Positions 1 to 7,059 of a DNA stretch of 9,273 bases are shown in pieces. The position numbers and the translations under genes were made by a program. This DNA comes from Anaerobacillus sp. GTDB taxonomy: Bacteria > Bacillota > Bacilli > Bacillales > Anaerobacillaceae. The notes beneath the pieces are model-generated. The model was not told the origin of the DNA and searched no databases. It saw only the letters and a list, made by a program, of their open reading frames with translations. Positions within the stretch are counted from its first letter, which is position 1, and every line of letters begins with the position of its first letter. The stretch covers positions 1 to 9,273 of the forward strand of contig SKSA01000034.1 of NCBI GenBank assembly GCA_007118195.1. Direction: 5' to 3'.

Positions 1-42
1 AATTAATTTATGAGAGTAGGTTAAATTTTACAAATATTTTTA

Positions 43-71
43 TTGACAGTGTTGTCTTGCTCTGATAGGAT
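43..71 (+). promoter_or_regulatory. cysK promoter, sigma-A type with extended -10
   Basis: TTGACA (43-48) is a perfect -35 hexamer. Seventeen bases later comes TAGGAT (66-71), preceded by TG at 63-64, which gives an extended -10 (TGnTAGGAT). Transcription should start near 78. The leader would be about 50 bases, with ribosome binding site AAGGAGG at 115-121, seven bases before the cysK ATG. The -10 overlaps a long palindrome (see next entry), which fits a repressible promoter. Confidence 0.75.
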
Positions 72-87
72 TAATATATATTAATCC
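68..87. promoter_or_regulatory. 20-bp perfect palindrome over the cysK -10 and start site; candidate operator
   Basis: Bases 68-77 (GGATTAATAT) are followed by their exact reverse complement at 78-87. After one mismatched pair (67/88) two further outer pairs match (66/89 and 65/90). The predicted start site lies at its centre, so only one arm is transcribed. It is therefore more likely a protein site in DNA than an RNA hairpin. In B. subtilis, cysK is repressed by CymR, which works together with CysK itself. That CymR binds here is inference, since I cannot match the site to a CymR consensus without a comparison. Confidence 0.5.
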
Positions 88-128
88 AATAAAGATACTC
101 GGTATTAAAATTTTAAGGAGGAATACTA

Positions 129-1052
129 ATGAAAGTAGCCAACTCAATTACAGAATTAATTGGAGAAACGCCTTTAGTAAAATTAAACCGTCTTGTACCA
201 GAAGATCATGCAGACATCTACTTAAAACTTGAATATATGAATCCGGGCAGTAGTGTTAAAGATCGTATTGCTTTAGCAATGGTAGAAAGTGCTGAAAAAG
301 ATGGTAGACTAAAAAGTGGTGATACGATTATAGAACCAACTAGTGGAAATACAGGTATTGGTTTAGCAATGGTTGCTGCAGCAAAAGGATATCGTACAAT
401 ATTAGTAATGCCTGAAACAATGAGTTTGGAGCGTCGTAACTTATTGCGTGCTTATGGAGCAGAGCTAGTGTTAACGCCAGGACCAGAAGGTATGGGTGGT
501 GCGATTCGTAAAGCCACAGAATTAGCGAAGGAAAATGGCTATTTCATGCCGCAACAATTTGAAAATGAAGCTAATCCTGAAGTCCACCGCTTAACAACAG
601 GAAAAGAGTTATTAGAACAAGTTGGTGATCAATTAGACGGCTTTGTTTCAGGAATTGGAACAGGTGGAACAATTACTGGTGCAGGAGGAGTTCTAAAAGA
701 AAAATTTCCTCACTTGAATATTACAGCTGTTGAACCGCAAGATTCACCAGTATTATCTGGTGGAAACCCAGGTCCACATAAAATTCAAGGGATCGGAGCG
801 GGTTTTGTTCCTGATATTTTAAATACAGAAATTTATGATGAAGTAATTCAAATTTCAACTGAAGAAGCATTTGAATATGCGCGCCGTGCAGCTAAAGAAG
901 AAGGTGTTTTAGGTGGTATTTCATCTGGAGCAGCGATTGCTGCAGCGTTAAAAGTAGCGAAAAAGTTAGGAAAAGGCAAAAAAGTAGTAGCGATTATTCC
1001 AAGTAACGGGGAAAGATATTTAAGTACACCGTTATATCAATTTGAAGAATAA
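129..1052 (+). CDS. cysK: Cysteine synthase A (O-acetylserine sulfhydrylase)
   Basis: A PLP enzyme of the cytoplasm that replaces the acetate of O-acetyl-L-serine with sulfide to give L-cysteine. At 307 residues it has the usual family length. The PLP Schiff-base lysine is Lys44 in NPGSSVKDR (38-46). The substrate-binding loop TSGNTG is at 71-76, the phosphate-binding loop GTGGT at 177-181, and SSGAA at 266-270 supplies the serine that contacts the pyridine nitrogen. The C-terminal segment reads [12 protein letters not shown], as in B. subtilis CysK. There is no CBS or regulatory extension, which argues against cystathionine beta-synthase. ATG 129 is set by AAGGAGG seven bases upstream. The gene is transcribed alone from its own promoter and has its own terminator. 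In B. subtilis CysK also acts as the partner of the repressor CymR, so it may autoregulate. Nothing is unusual in the coding sequence. Confidence 0.96.
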   Translation: MKVANSITELIGETPLVKLNRLVPEDHADIYLKLEYMNPGSSVKDRIALAMVESAEKDGRLKSGDTIIEPTSGNTGIGLAMVAAAKGYRTILVMPETMSLERRNLLRAYGAELVLTPGPEGMGGAIRKATELAKENGYFMPQQFENEANPEVHRLTTGKELLEQVGDQLDGFVSGIGTGGTITGAGGVLKEKFPHLNITAVEPQDSPVLSGGNPGPHKIQGIGAGFVPDILNTEIYDEVIQISTEEAFEYARRAAKEEGVLGGISSGAAIAAALKVAKKLGKGKKVVAIIPSNGERYLSTPLYQFEE

Positions 1053-1058
1053 ATTTTT

Positions 1059-1090
1059 AAAGCAGTCCTTTAGGGCTGCTTTTCTTTTTT
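1059..1090 (+). terminator. Intrinsic terminator of cysK
   Basis: A 10-bp stem (1059-1068 with 1073-1082, one G-U pair) has a TTTA loop. Its 3' arm runs into a T-rich tract (TTTCTTTTTT, 1081-1090). It starts seven bases after the cysK stop codon and separates cysK from the folate operon. Confidence 0.9.
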
Positions 1091-1092
1091 AC

Positions 1093-1121
1093 TTAATTGT
1101 TTCAGTCTATTGAGTTATAAT
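1093..1121 (+). promoter_or_regulatory. Probable promoter of the pab-fol operon
   Basis: A perfect TATAAT (1116-1121) lies 17 bases after a weak -35 match, TTAATT (1093-1098, 3 of 6). A second perfect TATAAT at 1129-1134 has no good -35 partner. One of these must drive the operon, because the cysK terminator lies just upstream. The first has the better spacing. The transcript would have a leader of about 55-65 bases. Confidence 0.5.
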
Positions 1122-1180
1122 GATAAAATATAATTTGGACAGAAAAGGACAGAACTAAGAATATAAGTTGTAAATGGAGA

Positions 1181-2653
1181 GTGAACGTTATTTTGCGACA
1201 AATTAAACCTTCAGGTGAAATTCAACGTTTTCCTCTTGGTAAATCGTATCCGGCTAAAGATTTTGATTGGTTCAATAAGTATAAAGAACTTTCAAGGGAT
1301 AAAGATCATCATGTGCTTCTTGAGAGTGGACGAGACGGTAATTACAGTATTATCGGTTTGGATCCTTGGGCGGTTTTATCAGGAAAGAATGACGAATTAA
1401 CAATAACGGTAGAAAATAAACAGGAAATAAAGAAAGGTCCGTTACTTCAATCGATGGAGCAATGGATGAGTCAGTATAAAACAGGGCCAGATGACAGTTT
1501 ACCTCAATTTCACGGTGGAGCTGTCGGGTTTTTAAGCTACGATCTTGTTAGACAAATTGAACAATTACCTACATTAAGTGAGGACGATTTAAAGACAGAG
1601 GATTTATTTTTCTTGTTATTTGACGATTTGTTTATTTTTGACCATAAAAATAAAGTTTTCTGGGTGATTACCCATTATCAAGAAGGAAAAAAGCCAGAGG
1701 CTGAAAAAAGATTAGTTGAGTTACAGAAAATGTGGTTTGACCCAGTGGAAGAACAAGGTTGGAACTATGGTGGTGAGGATGTTTGTGAAGAAGAGTATTG
1801 GCAGACATCGTTATCAGAAGACGAGTTTAAGGGTGCTGTAACAAAAGTTCAAAATTACATTGCTGCGGGTGATGTTTTTCAAGTGAACTTATCTGTTCGC
1901 CAAGCAAAGAAATTACAAACGACTCCTCTTCATATCTATGAAAAGTTGCGCGAGATAAATCCGTCTCCTTATATGTCGTACGTCTGTGCACCGCATTTTC
2001 AGATTATTAGTGCGTCCCCTGAGCTTTTAGTAAAAAAGCAAGGCGAAGATATTAGTACTCGTCCAATTGCAGGGACACGGTCTAGAGGTAAAGATTCAGA
2101 AGAAGATGAACAATTAGCGAGAACGTTAATAGAAAATGAAAAAGAAAAAGCGGAACATGTCATGCTCGTTGATCTAGAAAGAAATGATTTAGGAAGAGTT
2201 AGTCGCTTTGGCACCGTTGAAGTCAATGAATTAATGGTGATTGAAAAATACTCGCACGTTATGCATATCGTTTCAAATGTTCGTGGCAAGCTCGATCCGG
2301 CCTATAATTTATATGATGTCATCGAAGCGACATTCCCTGGTGGAACGATTACTGGCGCACCTAAAGTTCGCACGATGGAAATTATTGAAGAACTTGAACC
2401 TGTACGAAGAGGTATTTATACTGGCTCTATCGGTTGGATCGGTTATAATGGTAACATGGAATTAAACATTACAATCCGTACCATGTTAGCAAAAGATGGT
2501 TTTGCTTATGTTCAAGCAGGTGCAGGAATTGTCATTGATTCTGATCCACAAGCTGAATATAAAGAATCATTAAAAAAAGCCATGGCGTTATGGAAAGCAA
2601 AAGAGCTAAGTGAAGAAGAGAAGAGAGAAGAAAAGAGTAAAGTGAAGAGCTGA
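1181..2653 (+). CDS. pabB: Aminodeoxychorismate synthase component I (PabB)
   Basis: Uses ammonia delivered by PabA to convert chorismate to 4-amino-4-deoxychorismate. It belongs to the chorismate-binding family shared with TrpE. LLES (46-49) is the N-terminal motif that lines the tryptophan pocket in this family. The catalytic core shows PIAGT (295-299), LERND (332-336), HVMHIVSN from 359 and PGGTITGAPK (386-395). Motifs alone do not separate PabB from TrpE; linkage to pabA, pabC and folP decides. Position 297 is Ala, not the Lys of E. coli PabB. At 490 residues it is about 20 longer than my recollection of B. subtilis PabB, the extra being a Glu/Lys-rich tail. The start is uncertain: GTG 1181 directly abuts the only Shine-Dalgarno-like bases (GGAGA, 1176-1180), so TTG 1193 may be the true start, giving 486 residues. 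No other in-frame start lies upstream before the promoter. Confidence 0.92.
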   Translation: MNVILRQIKPSGEIQRFPLGKSYPAKDFDWFNKYKELSRDKDHHVLLESGRDGNYSIIGLDPWAVLSGKNDELTITVENKQEIKKGPLLQSMEQWMSQYKTGPDDSLPQFHGGAVGFLSYDLVRQIEQLPTLSEDDLKTEDLFFLLFDDLFIFDHKNKVFWVITHYQEGKKPEAEKRLVELQKMWFDPVEEQGWNYGGEDVCEEEYWQTSLSEDEFKGAVTKVQNYIAAGDVFQVNLSVRQAKKLQTTPLHIYEKLREINPSPYMSYVCAPHFQIISASPELLVKKQGEDISTRPIAGTRSRGKDSEEDEQLARTLIENEKEKAEHVMLVDLERNDLGRVSRFGTVEVNELMVIEKYSHVMHIVSNVRGKLDPAYNLYDVIEATFPGGTITGAPKVRTMEIIEELEPVRRGIYTGSIGWIGYNGNMELNITIRTMLAKDGFAYVQAGAGIVIDSDPQAEYKESLKKAMALWKAKELSEEEKREEKSKVKS

Positions 2654-2658
2654 GGAGG
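2603..2658 (+). promoter_or_regulatory. GAG-repeat cluster over the pabA ribosome binding site; TRAP-like candidate
   Basis: Seven non-overlapping GAG triplets lie at 2603, 2618, 2623, 2635, 2647, 2652 and 2655, ending inside the pabA Shine-Dalgarno sequence (AGGAGG, 2653-2658). In B. subtilis the tryptophan-activated protein TRAP represses translation of the homologous gene (trpG/pabA) by binding G/UAG triplets around its ribosome binding site. The spacing here (0 to 12 bases) is less regular than in the trp leader. The same bases encode the Glu/Lys-rich end of PabB, so codon content is an alternative explanation. Whether this organism has TRAP (mtrB) cannot be seen here. Confidence 0.4.
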
Positions 2659-2665
2659 AAAAAAG

Positions 2666-3238
2666 ATGATTTTAATGATTGATAATTATGATTCGTTTAC
2701 GTACAATCTTGTCCAGTATTTAGGTGAAATGGGTGAAGAGTTAATCGTAAGGCGGAACGACAAAATAACGATTGCTGAAATTGAAGAGTTAAATCCTAAA
2801 TATTTAATGGTTTCTCCAGGCCCGTGCAGCCCTAACGAGGCTGGGATTAGTATGGAGGCCATTAAACATTTCGCTGGGAAAATTCCTATTTTTGGTGTTT
2901 GTCTCGGTCATCAATCGATTGCCCAAGTTTTTGGTGGAGATGTAGTTCGCGCCGATCGGTTAATGCACGGGAAAACATCAGAAATCACTCATGATACTAA
3001 AACCATTTTTTCAGGAATGCCAACACCGTTTACGGCAACTAGATATCATTCGTTAATTGTTAAAAGAGAAACTTTACCTGATTGCTTTGAGATATCGTCT
3101 GAAACAAAAGAAGGTGAAATTATGTCAATTCGCCATAAAGAATTACCGATTGAAGGCGTTCAATTTCATCCAGAATCAATTATGACAGCAGAAGGAAAAA
3201 AATTATTAAAAAATTTCATTAGTTATTACTCGAGGTAG
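2666..3238 (+). CDS. pabA: Aminodeoxychorismate/anthranilate synthase component II, glutamine amidotransferase
   Basis: Class I glutamine amidotransferase that hydrolyses glutamine and passes ammonia to PabB. In B. subtilis the same subunit also serves TrpE, because the trp operon lacks its own amidotransferase; this dual use is likely here but not shown. The catalytic triad is visible as Cys79 in FGVCLGHQ (76-83) and His168/Glu170 in FHPES (167-171). SPGPCSP (50-56) is the conserved oxyanion-side loop. Its 190 residues are standard. ATG 2666 follows AGGAGG (2653-2658) by seven bases, and that site overlaps the pabB stop codon, so the two subunits are probably translationally coupled. The ribosome binding site lies in a GAG-rich stretch that may be a TRAP target. 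Confidence 0.95.
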   Translation: MILMIDNYDSFTYNLVQYLGEMGEELIVRRNDKITIAEIEELNPKYLMVSPGPCSPNEAGISMEAIKHFAGKIPIFGVCLGHQSIAQVFGGDVVRADRLMHGKTSEITHDTKTIFSGMPTPFTATRYHSLIVKRETLPDCFEISSETKEGEIMSIRHKELPIEGVQFHPESIMTAEGKKLLKNFISYYSR

Positions 3239-3243
3239 CTTAC

Positions 3244-4095
3244 ATGTATATATATGTGAATGGAGATTTCGTTTTACAAGAAGAAGCAAAAATTTCTCCT
3301 TTTGACCATGGTTTTTTATATGGACTAGGTGTATTTGAAACTTTTCGCATTTATGGTGGTCATCCATTTTTACTGGATGACCATTTTCAACGCTTAGAAC
3401 AAAGTGTTGAACAATTAAATATTATCTTAAATATAACGAAACAACAGCTAAAAGAAATACTTGATGAGCTTTTAACATTAAATAAACTTAAAGATGCGTA
3501 TGTTCGTTTTAACGTCTCGGCAGGTGAGGCACCGGTTGGTTTACAAACCAACGCTTATACAGAACCTACGATTATTATTTTTATGAAGCCGATGAATGGC
3601 CCGATTGTACGAACGAAGAAGGCATCTGTTTTAACAACAAGAAGGAATACTCCTGAAGGCGCAGAACGCCTAAAATCCCATCACTATTTAAATAATATTA
3701 TCGGTAAACGAGAGTTAACGTCGGCGGATCATGAAGGGATTTTTCTAACGAGTGATGGTTACGTAGCTGAGGGAATCGTTTCAAATATATTTTGGGTAAA
3801 GGATGGACAAGTTTACACCCCGTCTGTTACTACCGGAATTTTAAACGGCATTACTCGTCAATTTGTTATTGCGTTACTAGAAAAGCACAAAATACCTTGT
3901 CATGAAGGTTGGTATTGGGTTGCATCATTGTTTGAAGCTGACGAAGTATTTATCACCAACTCGATTCAAGAAGTAGTAGCGATTAGTATGATAAATGAAC
4001 ACACGTATGAACAGGAAAATAAAGTTACAACCTATTTGCAAACAATATATAGAGAATATATGAATATCCAACTTTCATCGATCCAATCATTATAA
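3244..4095 (+). CDS. pabC: Aminodeoxychorismate lyase (PabC)
   Basis: PLP-dependent lyase of the class IV aminotransferase fold. It removes pyruvate from 4-amino-4-deoxychorismate to give 4-aminobenzoate. The PLP lysine is most likely Lys144 in ERLKSHHYLNN (141-151). The fold-type IV signature follows, with Glu176 and Asn181 in AEGIVSNIF (175-183) and the phosphate-binding GILNGITR (198-205). Its 283 residues are usual for the family. D-amino acid and branched-chain aminotransferases share these motifs, and the choice of PabC rests largely on its place between pabA and folP. ATG 3244 comes five bases after the pabA stop; its ribosome binding site (GAGGT, 3232-3236) lies in the last codons of pabA, which suggests coupling. 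Confidence 0.9.
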   Translation: MYIYVNGDFVLQEEAKISPFDHGFLYGLGVFETFRIYGGHPFLLDDHFQRLEQSVEQLNIILNITKQQLKEILDELLTLNKLKDAYVRFNVSAGEAPVGLQTNAYTEPTIIIFMKPMNGPIVRTKKASVLTTRRNTPEGAERLKSHHYLNNIIGKRELTSADHEGIFLTSDGYVAEGIVSNIFWVKDGQVYTPSVTTGILNGITRQFVIALLEKHKIPCHEGWYWVASLFEADEVFITNSIQEVVAISMINEHTYEQENKVTTYLQTIYREYMNIQLSSIQSL

Positions 4096-4111
4096 GAAAG
4101 GGCGTGAGTTC

Positions 4112-4939
4112 GTGCTTAAAACAAATGTTATTAAGGCTGGGATTTACGAGTTAGACGTAACGGAGAAAACGTTGATTATGGGGATTTTAAATATAACCCC
4201 GGATTCTTTTTCTGATGGTGGGAAATTCAATGAATTGGACGTTGCGGTTAACAGAGCGATAAAAATGGTCGAAGAAGGTGCGGACATCATTGATGTAGGT
4301 GGTGAATCCACACGCCCTGGAGCTGAAACTGTAAGTGAGGAAGAAGAACTTAAGCGTGTCATACCGATTATTCAAGCTGTATCAAACGTAATAGATGTGC
4401 CGATCTCCGTGGATACGTATAAGCATGAAGTGGCAAAGCAAGCCATTGAAGCAGGAGCTTCGATTATTAATGACGTCTGGGGCGCTAAAGCTAATCCTCT
4501 TATAGCGGAGGTTGCAGCAAGTTATAATGTACCAATCGTGTTAACTCATAATAGGAATCATCGAGATTACACTGATTTAGTTAGTGATGTTCTTCTTGAT
4601 TTAAAAGAAAGCATTTCAATCTGTGAACGGGCGGGCGTCGATCAAACGAAAATCATTTTAGATCCTGGGATCGGCTTTGCCAAAACGTATGAACAAAACA
4701 TTAAGGTGATGCAACATTTAGATCAAATCGTTGAGCTAGGCTATCCAGTTTTACTAGGGACTTCGAGGAAATCAATGATTGGCACTGCTTTAGATTTACC
4801 TCCGAAAGAGCGACTTGAAGGAACGCAAGCAACGGTTTGTTATGGGATTATGAAAGGTTGCCAAATGATGCGTGTCCATGATGTTTTACAAATTTCGAGA
4901 ACTGCTCAAATGATGGATGCTTTAAAGGAGAGTTTTTAA
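4112..4939 (+). CDS. folP: Dihydropteroate synthase
   Basis: Joins 6-hydroxymethyl-7,8-dihydropterin pyrophosphate to 4-aminobenzoate to form 7,8-dihydropteroate; it is the sulfonamide target. It is a TIM barrel of 275 residues, normal length. Visible motifs are GILNITPDSFSDGG (24-37), the GESTRPG loop (64-70), Asp101 in SVDTYK, IND (119-121), DPGIGFAK (184-191), SRK (218-220) and RVHDV (254-258). These are the pterin-binding and substrate-loop residues of the family, and none is missing. The GTG start at 4112 is supported by AAAGGGCGTGA (4097-4107), a near match to the 16S complement at good spacing. It lies 16 bases after pabC and its stop overlaps the folB start (TAATG). The B. subtilis gene is also called sul. 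Confidence 0.96.
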   Translation: MLKTNVIKAGIYELDVTEKTLIMGILNITPDSFSDGGKFNELDVAVNRAIKMVEEGADIIDVGGESTRPGAETVSEEEELKRVIPIIQAVSNVIDVPISVDTYKHEVAKQAIEAGASIINDVWGAKANPLIAEVAASYNVPIVLTHNRNHRDYTDLVSDVLLDLKESISICERAGVDQTKIILDPGIGFAKTYEQNIKVMQHLDQIVELGYPVLLGTSRKSMIGTALDLPPKERLEGTQATVCYGIMKGCQMMRVHDVLQISRTAQMMDALKESF

Positions 4940-5304
4940 TGGATAAAATCTTTTTAAATCAAATGGAATTTTACGGTTATCATGGTGTTTTTCCAGAAGA
5001 AACGAAATTAGGCCAACGCTTTGTTGTGGACGTTATTTTAGAAGTAGATTTAAAAGAAGCAGGAAAAACGGATGATTTAACGAAAACCATTAATTATGCA
5101 GAGGTTTACGCAATAGTTAAAGCTGCTGTTGAAGGACCTCCTTTTAAACTAGTCGAGGCTTTAGCGGAAAAAATAGCGGAAAACACACTCAATCGTTTTT
5201 CTCAAGTTCTTAATTGTACGGTAAAGTTAATAAAACCTAATCCGCCTATTGCAGGCCATTATCATTCTGTAGCCGTTGAAATTATAAGAGGGCAAAATGG
5301 ATAA
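4939..5304 (+). CDS. folB: Dihydroneopterin aldolase
   Basis: Converts 7,8-dihydroneopterin to 6-hydroxymethyl-7,8-dihydropterin and glycolaldehyde, the step before FolK. Its 121 residues match the family, which forms an octamer of tunnelling-fold subunits. By alignment from memory with the S. aureus enzyme, the catalytic and pterin-binding residues are present: Glu21 in PEETKLGQ, Tyr53 in TINYAEV, Lys99 in KLIKPNPP, and the GHYHSVAVEI C-terminal strand. ATG 4939 overlaps the folP stop by one base. Its ribosome binding site AAAGGAG (4924-4930) lies within the end of folP. It overlaps folK by eight bases. The arrangement implies coupled synthesis of consecutive pathway enzymes. Confidence 0.95.
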   Translation: MDKIFLNQMEFYGYHGVFPEETKLGQRFVVDVILEVDLKEAGKTDDLTKTINYAEVYAIVKAAVEGPPFKLVEALAEKIAENTLNRFSQVLNCTVKLIKPNPPIAGHYHSVAVEIIRGQNG

Positions 5305-5812
5305 ACTAAAAACTGCCTATATAGCTCTAGGGTCAAATATCGGAGACCGTCAATCTTTTTTAAATTTTGGTCTTAAAAGCTTAGAAGATGATGTAAATAT
5401 ATCCATTTTGAGTTACTCGTCGATCTATGAAACGAGCCCTATTGGTTATGTAGACCAAGCGGACTTTTTAAACATGGTTGTTGAAATAAAGACATCATAC
5501 GACCCGTTACCATTATTGCACTGTACACAAACGATTCAAAATGATGCGGGGAGAAAAACCGGTATTCGTTGGGGACCAAGAACATTAGACCTTGACATTT
5601 TGTTATATAATCAAGAAAATATTGAAATGGAGCAACTAATTATACCGCATCCAAGGATGTATGAAAGGTCGTTTGTCGTTGTTCCATTAAAAGAGATTAA
5701 TCCGAGTCTTTATTTTCCGTCTATTGAAAAGTCGATAGAACAAGTGTATAAAGAACTATGTGATAAAGAAGGTGTTCGAATATGGAAGAAGCGATTTGGG
5801 GAAGACGAATAA
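5297..5812 (+). CDS. folK: 6-hydroxymethyl-7,8-dihydropterin pyrophosphokinase
   Basis: Transfers pyrophosphate from ATP to 6-hydroxymethyl-7,8-dihydropterin, making the substrate of FolP. The N-terminal LGSNIGDR (11-18) and YETSPIG (44-50) are typical. The family signature RWGPRTLDLDILL (91-103) holds the two magnesium-binding aspartates, Asp98 and Asp100. IPHPRMYERSFV (116-127) follows. Its 171 residues fit the Gram-positive forms. ATG 5297 lies eight bases inside the end of folB, with AGAGGGC just upstream as a modest ribosome binding site. The 3' end overlaps yazB by 31 bases in another frame. All expected residues are present. Confidence 0.95.
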   Translation: MDKLKTAYIALGSNIGDRQSFLNFGLKSLEDDVNISILSYSSIYETSPIGYVDQADFLNMVVEIKTSYDPLPLLHCTQTIQNDAGRKTGIRWGPRTLDLDILLYNQENIEMEQLIIPHPRMYERSFVVVPLKEINPSLYFPSIEKSIEQVYKELCDKEGVRIWKKRFGEDE

Positions 5813-5988
5813 GGGCATTTCGAAAGCTCAAAGGTTTTACTCAAGAACAACTAGCGATGAAGTTGGGAGTTTCAGTTTCGGTGTTAGGGGAAATTGAGCG
5901 GGGGAATCGAGTGCCTTCAGAAGAACTTATTGGTCAAATTTCTGTCGTACTAAACGTTAGAAAAGAAGATTTAACGTCAATAAATTAA
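5782..5988 (+). CDS. yazB: Small XRE-family helix-turn-helix protein (YazB-like)
   Basis: A 68-residue protein that is almost entirely one Cro/C1-type helix-turn-helix domain (about residues 8-61). The motif runs from FTQEQLAMKLGVS (19-31) to the recognition helix region SVSVLGEIERGNR (31-43). There is no ligand-binding or dimerisation domain beyond it. It corresponds in size and position to B. subtilis YazB, whose role is unknown to me. The start ATG 5782 lies 31 bases inside folK, and AAGGTG (5769-5774) at seven bases spacing supports it. A DNA-binding protein kept inside a folate operon suggests local regulation or a role tied to dusB, but no target site is evident. Function is not assigned. 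Confidence 0.85.
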   Translation: MEEAIWGRRIRAFRKLKGFTQEQLAMKLGVSVSVLGEIERGNRVPSEELIGQISVVLNVRKEDLTSIN

Positions 5989-6012
5989 TGGATATAGATA
6001 GGGGGGATATCG

Positions 6013-7014
6013 GTGTTAAAAATTGGCGATATTACTATGAATAATCCGGTTGTTTTAGCGCCTATGGCAGGCGTTTGTAATCCTGCCTTTCGATTGATCG
6101 CTAAAGAGTTTGGGGCGGGCCTTGTTTGTGCAGAAATGGTAAGTGACAAGGCGATTTTATATAAAAATCAGAAGTCATTACAAATGTTATATGTTGACGA
6201 TAGAGAAAAGCCGTTAAGTTTACAAATTTTCGGTGGCGATAAAAAGACATTGGTGGAAGCGGCTAAAGTCGTAGACGAACAAACTAATGCCGATATTATT
6301 GATATAAATATGGGGTGTCCTGTCCCGAAAATAACCAAATGTGATGCTGGTGCGAAATGGCTTCTTGATCCTAATAAAATTTACGAGATGGTAGCAGCGG
6401 TTGTGGATGTAGTGAATAAGCCGGTCACGGTAAAGATGAGAATGGGCTGGGATGAAGAACATATCTATGCTGTTGAAAATGCTCAAGCAGTTGAGCGAGC
6501 TGGTGGTAAAGGGGTCGCTGTCCACGGTCGGACAAGAGTTCAAATGTATGAAGGAACTGCTGATTGGGACATCATTAGACAAGTTAAGGAAGCTGTGAAT
6601 ATTCCGGTCATTGGCAATGGTGATGTAAAAACTCCTCAAGATGCAATGCGGTTATTAGAAACGACGAAAGCTGATGGTGTTATGATTGGTAGAGCAGCTT
6701 TAGGAAATCCGTGGATGTTGTATCGTACGGTTCAATTTTTAGAAACAGGTGAACTTGCTCCTGAACCGACACCTCGGGAAAAAATTGACGTGTGCATGCT
6801 CCATTTAGACCGCCTAATTGCTCTGAAAGGTGAGAAAGTAGCAATTAGAGAAATGAGGAAACATGTCGCTTGGTATATTAAAGGAATGCGTGGTGCATCT
6901 AAAGTAAAAGACCAAATTAATCAGTTTGAATCAAAAGAAGTGATTAAAGATACTTTGTACGACTTTATAGAAGAAATTGAAGCTAGACAAGACGCGGAAT
7001 CGGTAGTCCGTTAA
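6013..7014 (+). CDS. dusB: tRNA-dihydrouridine synthase B (formerly YacF)
   Basis: Flavoprotein that reduces specific uridines of tRNA to dihydrouridine with NADPH. Its 333 residues are standard. The FMN-binding TIM barrel begins with LAPMAGVCNPAFR (15-27). The catalytic general acid is Cys102 in INMGCPVPK (98-106). HGRTR (171-175), GNGD (201-204) and GRAALGNPW (226-234) are flavin- and phosphate-binding elements. The C-terminal helical tRNA-binding domain covers about 245-333. DusB is preferred over DusA or DusC from length and position next to yazB and lysS. GTG 6013 is set by AGGGGGG (6000-6006), six bases upstream; the gene begins 24 bases after yazB. It ends the operon, and a terminator follows. 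A consensus promoter starts two bases after its stop codon. Confidence 0.93.
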   Translation: MLKIGDITMNNPVVLAPMAGVCNPAFRLIAKEFGAGLVCAEMVSDKAILYKNQKSLQMLYVDDREKPLSLQIFGGDKKTLVEAAKVVDEQTNADIIDINMGCPVPKITKCDAGAKWLLDPNKIYEMVAAVVDVVNKPVTVKMRMGWDEEHIYAVENAQAVERAGGKGVAVHGRTRVQMYEGTADWDIIRQVKEAVNIPVIGNGDVKTPQDAMRLLETTKADGVMIGRAALGNPWMLYRTVQFLETGELAPEPTPREKIDVCMLHLDRLIALKGEKVAIREMRKHVAWYIKGMRGASKVKDQINQFESKEVIKDTLYDFIEEIEARQDAESVVR

Positions 7015-7015
7015 T

Positions 7016-7044
7016 TTGACAATGAACCGTATGTAACCTATAAT
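7016..7044 (+). promoter_or_regulatory. Perfect consensus sigma-A promoter directly after dusB
   Basis: TTGACA (7016-7021), 17 bases and TATAAT (7039-7044) match the sigma-A consensus in all twelve positions and in spacing. The -35 begins two bases after the dusB stop. Transcription should start near 7051, only about nine bases before the 5' arm of an intrinsic terminator. The obvious target is lysS, but most transcripts would be expected to stop near 7087. Confidence 0.75.
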
Positions 7045-7059
7045 ACGTCTGAGATTAGT

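Noticed and set aside
1129..1134. Second TATAAT as the operon -10
   Set aside because: No acceptable -35 at 16-18 bases (TCTATT at 17), so the first TATAAT at 1116-1121 is preferred; it is not excluded as a minor start.
1215..1400. Plus-strand 61-codon frame inside pabB in another frame
   Set aside because: It is fully overlapped by the conserved PabB N-terminus and has no separate initiation signal.
1999..2289. Minus-strand open frame of 96 codons inside pabB
   Set aside because: It lies opposite a conserved PabB core; the product is a low-complexity Ser/Thr-rich translation with no ribosome binding site or domain.
6220..6639. Minus-strand open frame of 139 codons inside dusB
   Set aside because: It is antisense to the FMN-binding barrel of dusB, with no recognisable domain; its openness follows from codon use of the real gene.
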